64,000 nt of DNA from Amycolatopsis nigrescens CSC17Ta-90 (GTDB lineage Bacteria > Actinomycetota > Actinomycetes > Mycobacteriales > Pseudonocardiaceae), in assembly GCF_000384315.1 (NCBI RefSeq), contig NZ_ARVW01000001.1, positions 62,001 through 126,000 of the forward strand. Reading direction: 5' to 3'. The notes beneath the pieces are model-generated. The model searched no databases and was not told the origin of the DNA. It saw only the letters and a program-made list of their open reading frames with translations. Shown here piece after piece: positions 26,996-36,654 of the stretch (positions are counted from its first letter, which is position 1; each line of letters starts with the position of its first letter). The translations under genes and the position numbers were made by a program.

Positions 26996-29900
26996 ATGAC
27001 ATCTGCGCTCATCGGGCGAGACCATCCCGCCGGGATGCTGCGCACCGAGGTCGGCCGGGCGTTGGACAGCCACGGCGGGCTGGTGCTGGTCACCGGCGAG
27101 GCCGGGATCGGCAAGACCGCACTGGTCACCGAGGCCATGGAGGACGCGCGCCGGCGGGGTGCGCTGGTGCTCAGCGGGTCCTGCTGGGAGTCCGACAGCG
27201 CGCCGGGCTACTGGCCGTGGGTACAGGTGATCCGCGCGCTGCGACGCAGTGTCACCACCGAGGAATGGGCCGCGGCCGAGGAGGTCGCCGGCACCGTACT
27301 GTCCACTTTGCTCGGTGAGTCGCCGGACGCCGGTGCCGCCGAGAGCTTCCAGCTCTACGACGCGGTGACCACCATGCTGGTCGCCGCCTCGCAGCATCGT
27401 CCGGTGCTGGTCGGGCTGGACGACCTGCACTGGGCGGACACCGCGTCGATCAGGCTGCTGGAGTTCGCCGCGCAGCACACCTGGTTCGAACGCCTGCTGC
27501 TCCTCGGCACCTACCGCGACGTGGAGGTGGAAACCGCCGAGCATCCGCTGCGGCCGCTGCTCCTACCGCTGGCGGCCAGGGCGACCACGGTGACGCTGAC
27601 CGGGCTCGACCGGGCCGCGGTCGGCGCGCTGATGTCGCGCACGGTCGGCGCCGAACCGGCCGAGGAACTGGTCACCGAGGTGCATCTGCGTACCGGTGGC
27701 AACCCGTTCTTCGTGGAGCAGACCGCGCGGCTGTGGCGCGGCGGCGGTTCGGTCAGCTCGATCGCGCCAGGGGTGCGGGATGCCGTGCGGCGCAGGCTTT
27801 CCCCGTTACCGGGACCGATCGGACGGCTACTCGCCGCAGCCGCGGTGCTCGGCCGCGAGTTCCACCGCCAGGTGCTCGCGGCCACCATGGCCGCGCCGGT
27901 GGCGCAGGTGGACCGGATGCTGGACCAGGCGGTCACCGTCCGGCTGGTGCACGCCCTCGGTGCCGGCCGGTTCGCCTTCGCGCACGACCTGGTCCGCGAA
28001 ACCTTGTACGAGGAGCTCGACGAGACCGAGGCGCGCGGGTGGCATGCCGCCGTTGTCCGCGCGCTGGACGGCGCGCCCGCACTGGCCGGCCGGGTGTTCC
28101 CCGCCGACCTGGCCCGGCACGCCTACCTGGCCGGCCCCGAGCTCGAACCGGAGGTGGCCAGGAAACATCTGCGGGCGGCGGCCAAGGACGCCGGCGGACG
28201 GCTCGCGTTCGAAGAGGCGATCGGGCACTACCGCCGGGCGCTCGAGCTGGTCGGCCAGGACGAGCCGCGCACCAGGGTGCTGATCTCCCTCGACCTCGGC
28301 CGGGAGCTGCACCACGACGGGGACGTGGAATCCGCGTGGCGCACCTTCGACGAAGCCGTCGCGCTGACCCGCGAGCTCGCCGACCCGGAGCTGCTCGCCA
28401 GGGTGGCGCTGACCCTGTACCGGGTCGGCAAGACCGCGGAACGGCACCAGGTCAAGGCCGAGCTGTTGCGCGAGGCGTACTACGCGCTGACCGGGGTCGA
28501 GCAGCCGGCCACCGACCGGCTGGCCTTGGACGGGCTCGCGCTGGAACTGAGCGTGCAGAGCACCATCCTGGCCCGGCGCGGCGGGGACGACGAGACGTTG
28601 CGGTTCAACCTGTGGACCCGGCACGACGTGATCTGGGGACCGGGCACCGCCGCGGAACGGGAAACGCTGACCGAGGAGCTGGCGGCGCTGGCGCGGCGCA
28701 TCTCGGACAGCGACCTGGAGCAGTTCGCGACCTCGTTGCGCTGGGTGGCGCTGCTGGAGCAGGGCGATCCCCGGTTTCTCAACCCGTACCACGCGTTCAT
28801 CGCGATGGCCGCGCATTCCAGCTCGTCCTGGATCAGGGTCGGCTCCTTCGTGGACCAGAGCCTCATCTCCGCGTTGACCGGCCGGTTCGGTGACGCCGAG
28901 GAGCTACTCGACCGGGCCGTCGAGCTGACCCCGTCCCAGGACCGGAACCATTTCTCCTATATGGCACACCATCTGCGCTGGGCGCTGCTCCTGCAGCAGG
29001 GGCGGTACGAGGAGCTGGACGAGCTGGCGCGGGCGGCGGTGACCGACGAGCATCCGTTCCCGAAGCTGACCGCGGCGCTCACCGCGGTGCGGCGCGGCGA
29101 CCTGGAAACCGCGCTGCGCCACCACGCGGAGGCCGTGGCCGAGGACGAGCCCTACCCGAAGGACGTCCTCCCGCTCTGGCTGAGGTTCCAGGCGGAGGTG
29201 GCCGCGGCCTCTCGGGACGAGGGGCTGTGCGAGCTGGCCCGCACCGAGCTGTCGCCGTTCGCCGGCCAGTGGCTGGTGTCGCTGTACGGCTGCGACATCG
29301 CCGGGCCCGCGGCGCTGTGGCTGGCCGTGCTGGACGCCGCGCAGGAACGCTGGGACGAGGCCGTCGAGGGTTTCACCGCGGCGCAGCAAACCGCGGACCT
29401 GCTCCAGGCACGGCCGTGGTCGATCGAGGCGCGCGCCGGCCTCGCCGAAGCGCTGCTCGCCCGCGGGTCCGCCGGGGACACCGCCGCGGGGATGGCGCTG
29501 CTGGACGAGGTGGCGCGGGCGGGCGCCGAGACCGGTATGCGGCACATCGCCGAGCGGGTGCGCCGCACCAAAGGTGCAGCGTCCACTGTGGACAGTCCGG
29601 ATGGAGCGGGCTCCGCGGTGCCGGGCGGCGAGTTCCGCTTCACCGGCGAGGTCTGGTCGCTCGCCATGGACGGCCGCGAGGTGCACCTGCCCGACGCCAA
29701 GGGTCTGCGCGATCTGCACTACCTGCTCGGGGTGCCGGGCAAGGACGTGCCGGCGGTGCAGCTGCTCAACCCCGAGGGCGGGGAGCTGGTGCTGGCAGCC
29801 AAGGGCATGGGCGGTGACGCGGTGCTCGACGACGAGGCCAAGGCCAGGTACCGGGCTCGCCTCACCCGGCTGGACGACGAGATCGACCGGGCCACCGAGC

Positions 29901-30169
29901 TCGGCGACGACCGCCGCGCCGCCGCCTTCGACCGGGAGCGGGACGCCCTGCTCGGCGAGCTGCGTGCCGCGGCCGGCCTCGCCGGGCGTGACCGGCGGCT
30001 CGGCGACGAGGCCGAACGCGCCCGCAAGACCGTCACCGCACGGATCCGCGACACCCTGCGCAAGCTCGACCAGCGCCACCCCGAGCTCGCCGCGCACCTG
30101 CGGGCCGGCGTGTCCACCGGCGCGACCTGCCGCTACCAGCCGGAGCAGGAGATCCACTGGATCCGTTGA
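26996..30169 (+). CDS. Large AAA/STAND-type ATPase with TPR-like repeats and a non-HTH C-terminal domain
   Basis: The 1057-residue protein opens with an AAA_16-type NTPase: Walker A GEAGIGKT at residues 34-41, Walker B VLVGLDDLHWAD near 140, and the GNPFFVEQ sensor region. A long helical TPR-like part follows (to about residue 870), as in LuxR-family LAL regulators. Instead of the LuxR helix-turn-helix it ends in a domain with EVHLPDAKGLRDLHYLLGVPG and a charged helical hairpin (ARYRARLTRLDDEIDRATEL to ARKTVTARIRDTLRKL). I recall related C-termini in other actinobacterial ATPases but know no function. It may be a signal-sensing scaffold. It is divergent from parE. Confidence 0.8.
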   Translation: MTSALIGRDHPAGMLRTEVGRALDSHGGLVLVTGEAGIGKTALVTEAMEDARRRGALVLSGSCWESDSAPGYWPWVQVIRALRRSVTTEEWAAAEEVAGTVLSTLLGESPDAGAAESFQLYDAVTTMLVAASQHRPVLVGLDDLHWADTASIRLLEFAAQHTWFERLLLLGTYRDVEVETAEHPLRPLLLPLAARATTVTLTGLDRAAVGALMSRTVGAEPAEELVTEVHLRTGGNPFFVEQTARLWRGGGSVSSIAPGVRDAVRRRLSPLPGPIGRLLAAAAVLGREFHRQVLAATMAAPVAQVDRMLDQAVTVRLVHALGAGRFAFAHDLVRETLYEELDETEARGWHAAVVRALDGAPALAGRVFPADLARHAYLAGPELEPEVARKHLRAAAKDAGGRLAFEEAIGHYRRALELVGQDEPRTRVLISLDLGRELHHDGDVESAWRTFDEAVALTRELADPELLARVALTLYRVGKTAERHQVKAELLREAYYALTGVEQPATDRLALDGLALELSVQSTILARRGGDDETLRFNLWTRHDVIWGPGTAAERETLTEELAALARRISDSDLEQFATSLRWVALLEQGDPRFLNPYHAFIAMAAHSSSSWIRVGSFVDQSLISALTGRFGDAEELLDRAVELTPSQDRNHFSYMAHHLRWALLLQQGRYEELDELARAAVTDEHPFPKLTAALTAVRRGDLETALRHHAEAVAEDEPYPKDVLPLWLRFQAEVAAASRDEGLCELARTELSPFAGQWLVSLYGCDIAGPAALWLAVLDAAQERWDEAVEGFTAAQQTADLLQARPWSIEARAGLAEALLARGSAGDTAAGMALLDEVARAGAETGMRHIAERVRRTKGAASTVDSPDGAGSAVPGGEFRFTGEVWSLAMDGREVHLPDAKGLRDLHYLLGVPGKDVPAVQLLNPEGGELVLAAKGMGGDAVLDDEAKARYRARLTRLDDEIDRATELGDDRRAAAFDRERDALLGELRAAAGLAGRDRRLGDEAERARKTVTARIRDTLRKLDQRHPELAAHLRAGVSTGATCRYQPEQEIHWIR

Positions 30170-30185
30170 CCCACTGGGAAAACTC

Positions 30186-30220
30186 GGAGCGGGCCCGGCC
30201 GGGAAGGCCAGGCCCGCTCC
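30186..30220. terminator. Bidirectional terminator hairpin
   Basis: GGAGCGGGCC at 30186-30195 pairs perfectly with GGCCCGCTCC at 30211-30220, with a GC-rich inner loop that can pair further. It lies between the convergent STAND ATPase and DrrB-like permease genes. Confidence 0.75.
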
Positions 30221-30236
30221 ACCCCCAGGCGAGGAA

Positions 30237-31091
30237 CTACTTGCGGTTGTACAGGCGCATGGTCAGCGAGCCGAAGATCGCGATCAGCACCGCGCCGGCG
30301 ACCAGCGTCCAGACGACCTCCCCGCCGATCGCGTCCCCGGCCATCAGCCCGCGGACCGCGTTGACCAGATGCGTGACCGGGTTGGCGTCCACGAACACCT
30401 GCAACCAGCCGGGCATCGTCTTGGGGTCGACGAACACGCTGCTGAGGAAGGTGAGCGGGAACAGCACCATCATGCTGACCCCCATCACCGACTTCTCCGA
30501 GCGCAGCAGCAGCCCGAACATGGTCCAGATCCAGGAGAACGCGAACGAGAACAGCACCAGCAGGGCCACCCCGGCGAGCACGCCGAGCACCCCGCCGCCG
30601 GGCCGGAAACCCATCACCAACCCGACCACCAGGATCGTGGTGGACGCGATCACGTAGCGGAACACGTCCCCGAGCAGCGCGCCGACCAGTGCGGCCGGCC
30701 GCCAGACCGGCAGCGTGCGGATCCGGTCGAACACGCCCTTCTCGATGTCGGTGTTCACCCCGACGCCGGTGTACATGGTGATCATCACGACGCTCTGCAC
30801 CAGGATCCCCGGCAGCAGGAACTGCAGGTACTCCCCGGTCGACCCGGCCAGCGCGCCGCCGAACAGGTAGGTGAACATCAGCGTCATCATGATCGGGAAC
30901 GCGGTGACGTCGAACAGCTGCTCCGGCACGTGCTTGATCTTCAGCATGGCCCGCCAGCCGAAGGTGACCGACGCGGAGAGCGCGCTGGGGCGTGGCGGCT
31001 GCTCCCCCGCCGCCAGCACCGCGCCGAGGCTGTCCGCCGCCGGCACATAAGACCCGGCCGCTACCGTTTCTTCAGTCGTAGCAGTACTCAC
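30237..31091 (-). CDS. ABC-2 type permease, DrrB-like
   Basis: A 284-residue membrane protein with about six TM segments (FDVTAFPIMMTLMFTYLFGGAL, LLPGILVQSVVMITMYTGVGV, YVIASTTILVVGLVMG, LAGVALLVLFSFAFSWIWTMF, VMGVSMMVLFPLTFLSSVFV and a C-terminal helix) and the conserved NTDIEKGVFDRIRTLPVWRPAALVG loop of daunorubicin-resistance permeases. It forms the membrane channel for the ATPase encoded just upstream. The GTG start is preceded by AAGGAG. The transporter usually exports a hydrophobic drug, lipid or natural product; it might export the product made by the 5-21 kb region, but no sequence evidence links them. Confidence 0.88.
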   Translation of the reverse strand: MSTATTEETVAAGSYVPAADSLGAVLAAGEQPPRPSALSASVTFGWRAMLKIKHVPEQLFDVTAFPIMMTLMFTYLFGGALAGSTGEYLQFLLPGILVQSVVMITMYTGVGVNTDIEKGVFDRIRTLPVWRPAALVGALLGDVFRYVIASTTILVVGLVMGFRPGGGVLGVLAGVALLVLFSFAFSWIWTMFGLLLRSEKSVMGVSMMVLFPLTFLSSVFVDPKTMPGWLQVFVDANPVTHLVNAVRGLMAGDAIGGEVVWTLVAGAVLIAIFGSLTMRLYNRK

Positions 31092-31179
31092 GCTGTCTCC
31101 TTCGCAAGTCTGCGCGCATTGTGGTCATCCCAGCGCGCGCGGGGGTCATCACGGGTGCCGCGGCTGGGCACGGAGCTAC

Positions 31180-32181
31180 TCACGCTGCCACCTCCTCTTC
31201 TGTCTCCCGCTGCGCGGGGTGATCGGTCAGTGCCAGGAACACCTCGTCCAGGCTGGGCTGGCCGAGGGAGAAGTCGTCCACGGTGATGCCGGCCCTGGCC
31301 AGTTCGCCGAGTGCGACGGACGCCTGCTCGGCCGCGCCGGGACCGGACTCCTCGCCGGAAACGGAAGCGGTCAGCGCGACCGGGTCGGCCTCCAGCTGCA
31401 CCGTGGTGCCCAGCGTCCTGGCCAGCACCCGCTCGGCTTCCGGGCGCTGCGACGCGTCCCGGAGCCGGAGGTGGACCGAACCCGCGCCGACCGAGGACTT
31501 CAGCTGGCCGGGGGTGCCTTCGGCGATCACCTTGCCCTGGTCGATCACCGCGATCCTGCTCGCGAGCTGGTCGGCCTCGTCCAGGTACTGGGTGGTCAGC
31601 AGCACCGTGGTGCCCTGGGCGACGATGATCCGCACGATGTCCCAGACCTGGTTGCGGCTGCGCGGATCGAGGCCGGTGGTCGGCTCGTCCAGGAAGAGCA
31701 GGTCCGGGGTCTTGATGATGCTGGCGGCGATGTCAACCCGGCGGCGCATCCCGCCGGAGTACTTCTTGACCTGACGCTCGGCCGCGTCGGTCAGCCCGAA
31801 GGCGGCCAGCAGGCCGGCGGCCCTGTCCCTGGCCGCGCTTTTGCGGTGGCCGAGCAGCCTGCCGAGCAGGACCAGGTTCTCCATGCCGGTCAGGTCCTCG
31901 TCGACCGACGCGTACTGCCCGGTCAGCCCGACCAGCCCGCGCACCTTGTCCGCCTCGCGCAGCACGTCGTGCCCGAACACGGTGGCCTCACCGCCGTCCG
32001 GTCGCAGCAGGGTGGCCAGCATCTTCACCGCGGTGGTCTTGCCGGCGCCGTTGGGCCCCAGCACGCCGTACACCGAACCGGCCGGCACCGCGAGATCGAG
32101 CCCGTCCACCGCACGGGTCTTGCCGAACACCTTCACCAGCCCCGAGGTCTGCACCGCGAGACCGGATGTTGGCTTGCTCAT
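31180..32181 (-). CDS. ABC transporter ATPase, DrrA-like
   Basis: A 333-residue nucleotide-binding subunit: Walker [11 protein letters not shown]-loop [15 protein letters not shown], signature [14 protein letters not shown], Walker [14 protein letters not shown]-switch region [12 protein letters not shown], and the C-terminal extension [14 protein letters not shown] that DrrA proteins use to contact DrrB. It energises efflux through the adjacent permease. AAAGGAC lies before the ATG. The gap of about 90 bp to the permease is short enough for one transcript. Confidence 0.92.
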   Translation of the reverse strand: MSKPTSGLAVQTSGLVKVFGKTRAVDGLDLAVPAGSVYGVLGPNGAGKTTAVKMLATLLRPDGGEATVFGHDVLREADKVRGLVGLTGQYASVDEDLTGMENLVLLGRLLGHRKSAARDRAAGLLAAFGLTDAAERQVKKYSGGMRRRVDIAASIIKTPDLLFLDEPTTGLDPRSRNQVWDIVRIIVAQGTTVLLTTQYLDEADQLASRIAVIDQGKVIAEGTPGQLKSSVGAGSVHLRLRDASQRPEAERVLARTLGTTVQLEADPVALTASVSGEESGPGAAEQASVALGELARAGITVDDFSLGQPSLDEVFLALTDHPAQRETEEEVAA

Positions 32182-32214
32182 TTCTGTCCTTTCCCCTCAT
32201 GTCAGTCTTTTCGT

Positions 32215-32793
32215 TCAGGCGACGTACGGCTCGGCCGCTCTGGCGTCGCGCAGTGCCCGGCCCCACCAGGCGAGCTGGTCGAGCATGGTCTCGGCGGCCC
32301 TCGTCGGCCCGTCGTCCAGTGGCAGGCCGCAGTCGTCGACACCGTCGTCGAACAGGTCGAGGCTCACCCCGTTGCGCATGGTCACCATGTGCAGCTCGGT
32401 GCACACCACCCGCAGCTGCTCCACCGCGTACAGGCCGCCGGACCGGCAGCCGTAGGACACGAAGCCGACCGGCTTGGCGTGCCATTCGTCGTAGCCGTAG
32501 TCGATGGCCTGTTTCAGCGACGCCGGGAAGCTGCGGTTGTACTCGGGAGTGACCACCACGAAGGCCTCCGCGCGGTCTATCGCGGCGGTGAACTTCGCCA
32601 CCTCCGGCGTCACCTCGTCCGGGTGGCGGCTAGGGAACTCGAAGTCGAGCAGGTCCACCACCTCCACCGCCATGTCCTCGCGCCGGCCAGCCGTGACGGC
32701 GACCCAGTGGCCGATCCCGCCGCCCACCCTGCCGTCCCTGGTGCTGCCGATGATCACCGCGACGGCCAGCCGTGCCCTGTGTTCCTCCGGCAT
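32215..32793 (-). CDS. NADPH-dependent FMN reductase-family flavoprotein
   Basis: About 192 residues with the flavodoxin-like FMN site IIGSTRDGRVGGGIGHW and the family motif VVVTPEYNRSFPASLKQAIDYGYDEW, followed by KPVGFVSYG. Such proteins reduce FMN, quinones or azo compounds with NADPH. I start at the ATG giving MPEEHRARLAVAV because GGGGAGGG lies four bases upstream; the longer frame adds eleven unlikely residues. It lies just upstream of the DrrA gene in the same direction, so it may be the first gene of that transcript. Confidence 0.85.
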   Translation of the reverse strand: MPEEHRARLAVAVIIGSTRDGRVGGGIGHWVAVTAGRREDMAVEVVDLLDFEFPSRHPDEVTPEVAKFTAAIDRAEAFVVVTPEYNRSFPASLKQAIDYGYDEWHAKPVGFVSYGCRSGGLYAVEQLRVVCTELHMVTMRNGVSLDLFDDGVDDCGLPLDDGPTRAAETMLDQLAWWGRALRDARAAEPYVA

Positions 32794-32927
32794 CGGGCCC
32801 TCCCCGTGAACGTTCGGCGCTTGCACCCCTCAGGCGCGAGAACCGGGCCGGAAGATCGCTAGATCCGATCTAGCGGGCCGGCGAATTTCGGGTGCGCCCG
32901 CGAGACCCGGCCTGTCATGATCACCGC

Positions 32928-33794
32928 ATGAGCAGCCACGTCACCGGCCCCGTCCGCCTCGGGCGGACGACGCTGCCCGGCGGACGGCTGCTCGGCTGGG
33001 CGGAGTGGGGCCCCGCGCACGGGACCCCGGTGCTGTTCTGCCCCGGCGCGGCCACCACCCGTTCGCTCGGGTTCGGCCCGGCGGCGGTGGACGCGCTCGG
33101 GGTGCGGCTGATCGCGGTGGACCGGCCCGGTCTCGGCGCCTCCACTCCGCTGCCCGGCCGGACTTTCGCCGACTTCGCCGGCGACCTGAGCCGGTTCGCC
33201 GAGCTGCGCGGGCTGGGCCGGCCCGCCATGGTCGGCAACTCCCAGGGCGCCCCGTTCGCGCTGGCCTGCGCGGCGGAAGGGGTTTGCTCCGCGCTGGCCG
33301 TGGTATCCGGGAGCGACGAGATCGCCGCTCCCGGGTTCGCGGACGCGCTGCCGGCGGAACTGCGGGAACTGGTCGGCCGGTCCGTCTCGGATCCGGCCGG
33401 CGCGCAAGCGGTCTTCGCCGGTTTCGACGCGGAAGCGTTGTGGCGCTTGGTCATCGACGGCAGTGGCGACGCCGATCTCGCGGTGTACCGCGAACCGCGT
33501 TTTGAAACCGCGTACCGCCGCGCGATGGCGGAAGCCTTCGCGCAGGGGTCGGACGGCTACGCGCGGGACACCGTGCTCGCGATGGGCCGATGGCCCTTCG
33601 ACCCGGCGGAGATCACCGTCGGCGTTGACCTCTGGTACGGCGAGCAGGACACCGGTCACTCGCCCGACAATGGCAGGACGCTCACCGCCAGGATCCCCGG
33701 CGCCCGGCGCCATCTGGTGCCCGGGATCGGCGGGGCCGTGCTGTGGACCCACGCCGAACCGATCCTCCGGACCCTGCTGGACCGGACACGCTGA
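32928..33794 (+). CDS. Alpha/beta-hydrolase
   Basis: About 288 residues with the fold markers PVLFCPGAATTRS (oxyanion region), the nucleophile elbow MVGNSQGAPFALA, a probable catalytic Asp in LWYGEQDTGHSP and a His in AVLWTHAEP. Substrates in this family vary widely (esters, peptides, epoxides), so none is assigned. I use the internal ATG because the frame upstream is arginine-rich and the family begins near the VTGPVRLGRTTLPGGRLLGW strand. It is divergent from the flavoprotein gene, with about 130 bp between them. Confidence 0.8.
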   Translation: MSSHVTGPVRLGRTTLPGGRLLGWAEWGPAHGTPVLFCPGAATTRSLGFGPAAVDALGVRLIAVDRPGLGASTPLPGRTFADFAGDLSRFAELRGLGRPAMVGNSQGAPFALACAAEGVCSALAVVSGSDEIAAPGFADALPAELRELVGRSVSDPAGAQAVFAGFDAEALWRLVIDGSGDADLAVYREPRFETAYRRAMAEAFAQGSDGYARDTVLAMGRWPFDPAEITVGVDLWYGEQDTGHSPDNGRTLTARIPGARRHLVPGIGGAVLWTHAEPILRTLLDRTR

Positions 33795-33943
33795 ACCGCT
33801 GGCCTCCGGCGGTCCGGGAACAACAGCGGCACCGGCCGCGTTGAATATCCGGTCTGGCCGCCGGCGCCGGTCGCGCGCCGCCCACGACTTCAGATCCCGA
33901 ACTACTTCCGCAGCGGAACACGCCTGAAAGGAGGCGGCACAAG

Positions 33944-34198
33944 ATGACGCACCCCGATGAGAGAGACGACTGGCGGCACCGCGCCGCCTGCCGGGACGAG
34001 GACCCCGAACTGTTCTTCCCCATCTCCGCGGTCGGGCCGGGCGCCCGGCAGGCCGCGGCGGCCAAGGCCGTGTGCGCCCGGTGCCCGGTACGGGCCGAGT
34101 GCCTCGGCTACGCCTCGGACAACGGACTGGACCACGGCATCTTCGGCGGCCTCACCGAAGAGGAGCGTCGCGAGCTCACCCGCTTCCGAGCCGCCTGA
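33944..34198 (+). CDS. WhiB-like (Wbl) iron-sulfur regulator
   Basis: An 84-residue protein with four cysteines arranged as in Wbl proteins: Cys16 in RAACRDEDPELFFP, then the C-x2-C-x5-C set in VCARCPVRAEC. The turn GIFGGLTEEERREL replaces the commoner GVWGG. Wbl proteins hold a 4Fe-4S cluster, bind the primary sigma factor and regulate development, redox and drug responses. It is closest in style to the WhiB1/WblE type, but I cannot fix the subgroup. AAAGGAGG at 33927-33934 fixes the start. Confidence 0.93.
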   Translation: MTHPDERDDWRHRAACRDEDPELFFPISAVGPGARQAAAAKAVCARCPVRAECLGYASDNGLDHGIFGGLTEEERRELTRFRAA

Positions 34199-34216
34199 AG
34201 ACCGGGCCACCCCGAA

Positions 34217-34240
34217 GGGCAAATAGTCGGCTATTTGCCC
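34217..34240. terminator. Perfect terminator hairpin between convergent genes
   Basis: GGGCAAATAG and CTATTTGCCC form a perfect ten-base-pair stem around a TCGG tetraloop. The right arm includes the stop codon of the spermidine synthase-like gene, and the Wbl gene ends 18 bases to the left, so it should serve both. Confidence 0.85.
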
Positions 34241-35145
34241 TGGTTCCGCTTGTCGCGTTTGGCGGGCAGGCCGAAGGCGTGTTCCGGTGGCACCGGGGTG
34301 ACCACCGGCACGGCGTCGGTCAGGGGTTCGGCCTGCCCGGCGAACTTCCGCAGTTCCGCCTGGCCGGCACAGCGGGCCGGAAAGGCCGCCGAAGCGGCCC
34401 TTCTCGTCAGTTCGGCGGCCGGCAGCTCGACCGCGGAGGCGGCCAGCACGAGGTTGCCGAACCGGCGGCCGCGCAGCACCCCGGGATCGGCCAGCATCAG
34501 CAGCTCGCCGAACACCGCGGACACGGTCGCGACCATCCGGCGCGCGAACCCGAGCCCCTGGCCGTCGGAGATGTTGACGATCAGGGTGCCGGACGGGCGC
34601 AGCACCCTGGCGATGTCGGTGACGCATTCGACGGTCGCCAGGCCACCCGGCATGGCCGCGCGTTCGAAGGCGTCCAGCACCACCAGGTCGGCGGAACCGT
34701 CGCGCCTGCTGGCCACCCCGGTCCTGCCGTCCGAGATCCGCACCTTCAGCGAGGGCACGCTGCGCAGGTCGAGCTGCTCCCGGACCAGCTCGATGAGCTC
34801 ACCGTCCGCGTCCAGCACGAGCTGGCGCGAACCCGGCCGGGTCGCGGCGACGTAGCGCGGCAGCGTGCACGCCCCGCCGCCGATGTGCAGCACGTCCAGT
34901 GCCTCGCCGGGCCCCGGCAGGCAGTCGATCACGTCGCCGATCCGGCGTACGTAGTCGAATTCGAGATGGGCCGGGTCGTCGAGATCCACATAGGACTGCG
35001 CGACCTCGTCCACGGTGAGCAGCCAGCCGTTCGGCCGGTCGAGGTCGCGAAGCAGCTCGGCGGTGCCGAAGCGCACCTGATGACGGCCCGGCACCGGCCC
35101 GCCACCGGCCGTCGCGCGCCCCTTCGGCTCCCGTCCTCGCCGCAT
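34231..35145 (-). CDS. Spermidine synthase-like methyltransferase-fold protein
   Basis: About 304 residues with the aminopropyltransferase/SAM-fold order: YVDLDDPAHLEFDYVRRIGDVID, then the glycine-rich VLHIGGGACTLPRYVA, the acidic LVLDADGELIELV and DLVVLDAF. Proteins of this actinobacterial group are usually annotated as spermidine synthase-like, but true enzymes keep a GGGDGG loop and an acidic gatekeeping pair, and here the loop reads GGGACT. Polyamine synthesis is therefore unproven. I start at the ATG giving MRRGREPKGR, which has AAGGGG upstream. Confidence 0.75.
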   Translation of the reverse strand: MRRGREPKGRATAGGGPVPGRHQVRFGTAELLRDLDRPNGWLLTVDEVAQSYVDLDDPAHLEFDYVRRIGDVIDCLPGPGEALDVLHIGGGACTLPRYVAATRPGSRQLVLDADGELIELVREQLDLRSVPSLKVRISDGRTGVASRRDGSADLVVLDAFERAAMPGGLATVECVTDIARVLRPSGTLIVNISDGQGLGFARRMVATVSAVFGELLMLADPGVLRGRRFGNLVLAASAVELPAAELTRRAASAAFPARCAGQAELRKFAGQAEPLTDAVPVVTPVPPEHAFGLPAKRDKRNQGK

Positions 35146-35197
35146 GTCACCCCTTCCCGTCCAGTCCGGAATCTTTCCACCGCAAGGTAACGCACGC

Positions 35198-36607
35198 TCA
35201 CCGCCGCGCCGGGGCCACGGCCGGTCGCCGCGGCAGGGCGAGACTGACCAGTGCACCGGCCAGCATGCTGGCCGCGGCCAGCAGTACCGCGGTGAAGCTC
35301 CCGCCGGTGATCGAGGTGCCCGAGTTGGCGATCGCGATCAGCACGGCGAGGCCGATCGCGTTGCCGAGGTTCAGCGTGGTCGACGCCATTCCCGAAGCGA
35401 CACCCTGTTCGCGGTCGGCGACCCCGGTCGCGGTGGCGATCCACATGGCCGTCCAGGCGATGCCCTGGCCGACCCCGGAGACGACCAGGCCGGGCACGGT
35501 GACGAGATAGCCGCTGCCGCCGGCAAATCCGAGCGCCAGCGCGACGGTGCCGAGCACGCCGAGCCCGAACCCGGTCAGCAGCGTGTTCCGGGCGCCGAGC
35601 CGGGTCGTCATCCGCTCGCCGAGCTGGGTGCCGAGCGCGATCGCCACCGACGGGACGAGGAAGGCGAGCCCGGTCTGCAGCGCGCTGAACCCGTGCACCC
35701 GCTGGAAGAACACGGTGAGGAAGTACGGCAGCGCACCGAAGGTTCCCATGTAGACGAAGGTGACGGTGACCCCGGCGAGCAGGCTCCGGTTCCGCAGCAG
35801 GCGCGGCGGCAGCAGCGGGTCCGCGCTCCGGGTTTCGAGTAGCGCGAACGCCGCCAGCAGCAGCACGGAGAGCACGGCGGCGATCAGGATGCCCGGCGAG
35901 GACCAGCCGGTTTCGGGCCCCTGCACCAGCACGAAGACCAGCAGAGTCGCGCCGCCGGTCGCGGTCAGCGCCCCCGGCAGGTCGAACCGGCGCCGCCCGG
36001 GTTCGGCCAGGTCCCTCGGCATCACCAGCAGCGCGGCCACGGCGATCAGCCCGGCCAGCGGGACGTTCACGAAGAACACGGCCGGCCAGCCGAAGGCTTC
36101 GGTCAGCACCCCGCCGAGCAGGGCGCCCACGGTGAGCCCGCTGGCACCGGCCCCGCCCCAGACGGCGAGCGCCCGGTTCCGCCGCGGCCCCTCCTCGAAC
36201 AGGGTGTTGACCAGCGAGAGGGTGGCAGGGAGCAGCAGTGCGCCACCGACACCCTGCACGGCCCGCGCGGCGATGATCACCGCCGGGCTGCCGGCCAGCC
36301 CACCGGCCAGTGAGGCGACGGCGTAGAGCGCCAGCGCGAGCACGAACATCCGGCGACGGCCCAGCAGGTCCGCGGCCCGGCCGCCGAGCAGCAGGAACCC
36401 GCCGGCGAACACCGCGTAGGCCCCCACCACCCATTGCAGCGTCTGGTCGGAGAACCCGAGCTCGGCGCCGATCTCCGGGAGCGCGACGAACACGATGTTG
36501 AGGTCGAGCGAGAAGGTCAGCTGCGCCATGGCCAGCAGGGCCAGGCTCCAGCCCAGCCCGCGGCGACCGGTGGCGGGCGAACCCGCCGATGCGGTGGAAG
36601 TGGACAT
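35198..36607 (-). CDS. MFS drug efflux transporter, DHA2 (14-TM) type
   Basis: About 469 residues with TM-rich sequence and MFS motifs: LDLNIVFVALPEIGAELG in TM1, GRAADLLGRRRMF (motif A) and AVQGVGGALLLPATLSLV plus GLTVGALLGGVLTEAFGWPAVFFVNVP (motif C region), the latter marking drug:H+ antiporters of the EmrB/QacA type. It exports toxic hydrophobic compounds across the cytoplasmic membrane. It is divergent from an ArsR-type repressor whose probable operator covers its promoter, so it is likely derepressed by a drug or metabolite. ATG 36607 is preferred; a GTG at 36628 is possible. Confidence 0.9.
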   Translation of the reverse strand: MSTSTASAGSPATGRRGLGWSLALLAMAQLTFSLDLNIVFVALPEIGAELGFSDQTLQWVVGAYAVFAGGFLLLGGRAADLLGRRRMFVLALALYAVASLAGGLAGSPAVIIAARAVQGVGGALLLPATLSLVNTLFEEGPRRNRALAVWGGAGASGLTVGALLGGVLTEAFGWPAVFFVNVPLAGLIAVAALLVMPRDLAEPGRRRFDLPGALTATGGATLLVFVLVQGPETGWSSPGILIAAVLSVLLLAAFALLETRSADPLLPPRLLRNRSLLAGVTVTFVYMGTFGALPYFLTVFFQRVHGFSALQTGLAFLVPSVAIALGTQLGERMTTRLGARNTLLTGFGLGVLGTVALALGFAGGSGYLVTVPGLVVSGVGQGIAWTAMWIATATGVADREQGVASGMASTTLNLGNAIGLAVLIAIANSGTSITGGSFTAVLLAAASMLAGALVSLALPRRPAVAPARR

Positions 36608-36654
36608 CCCTGTTCGAGCACCTTTCACGTGGGGGCGCCGGACTCAGTCGGTCC

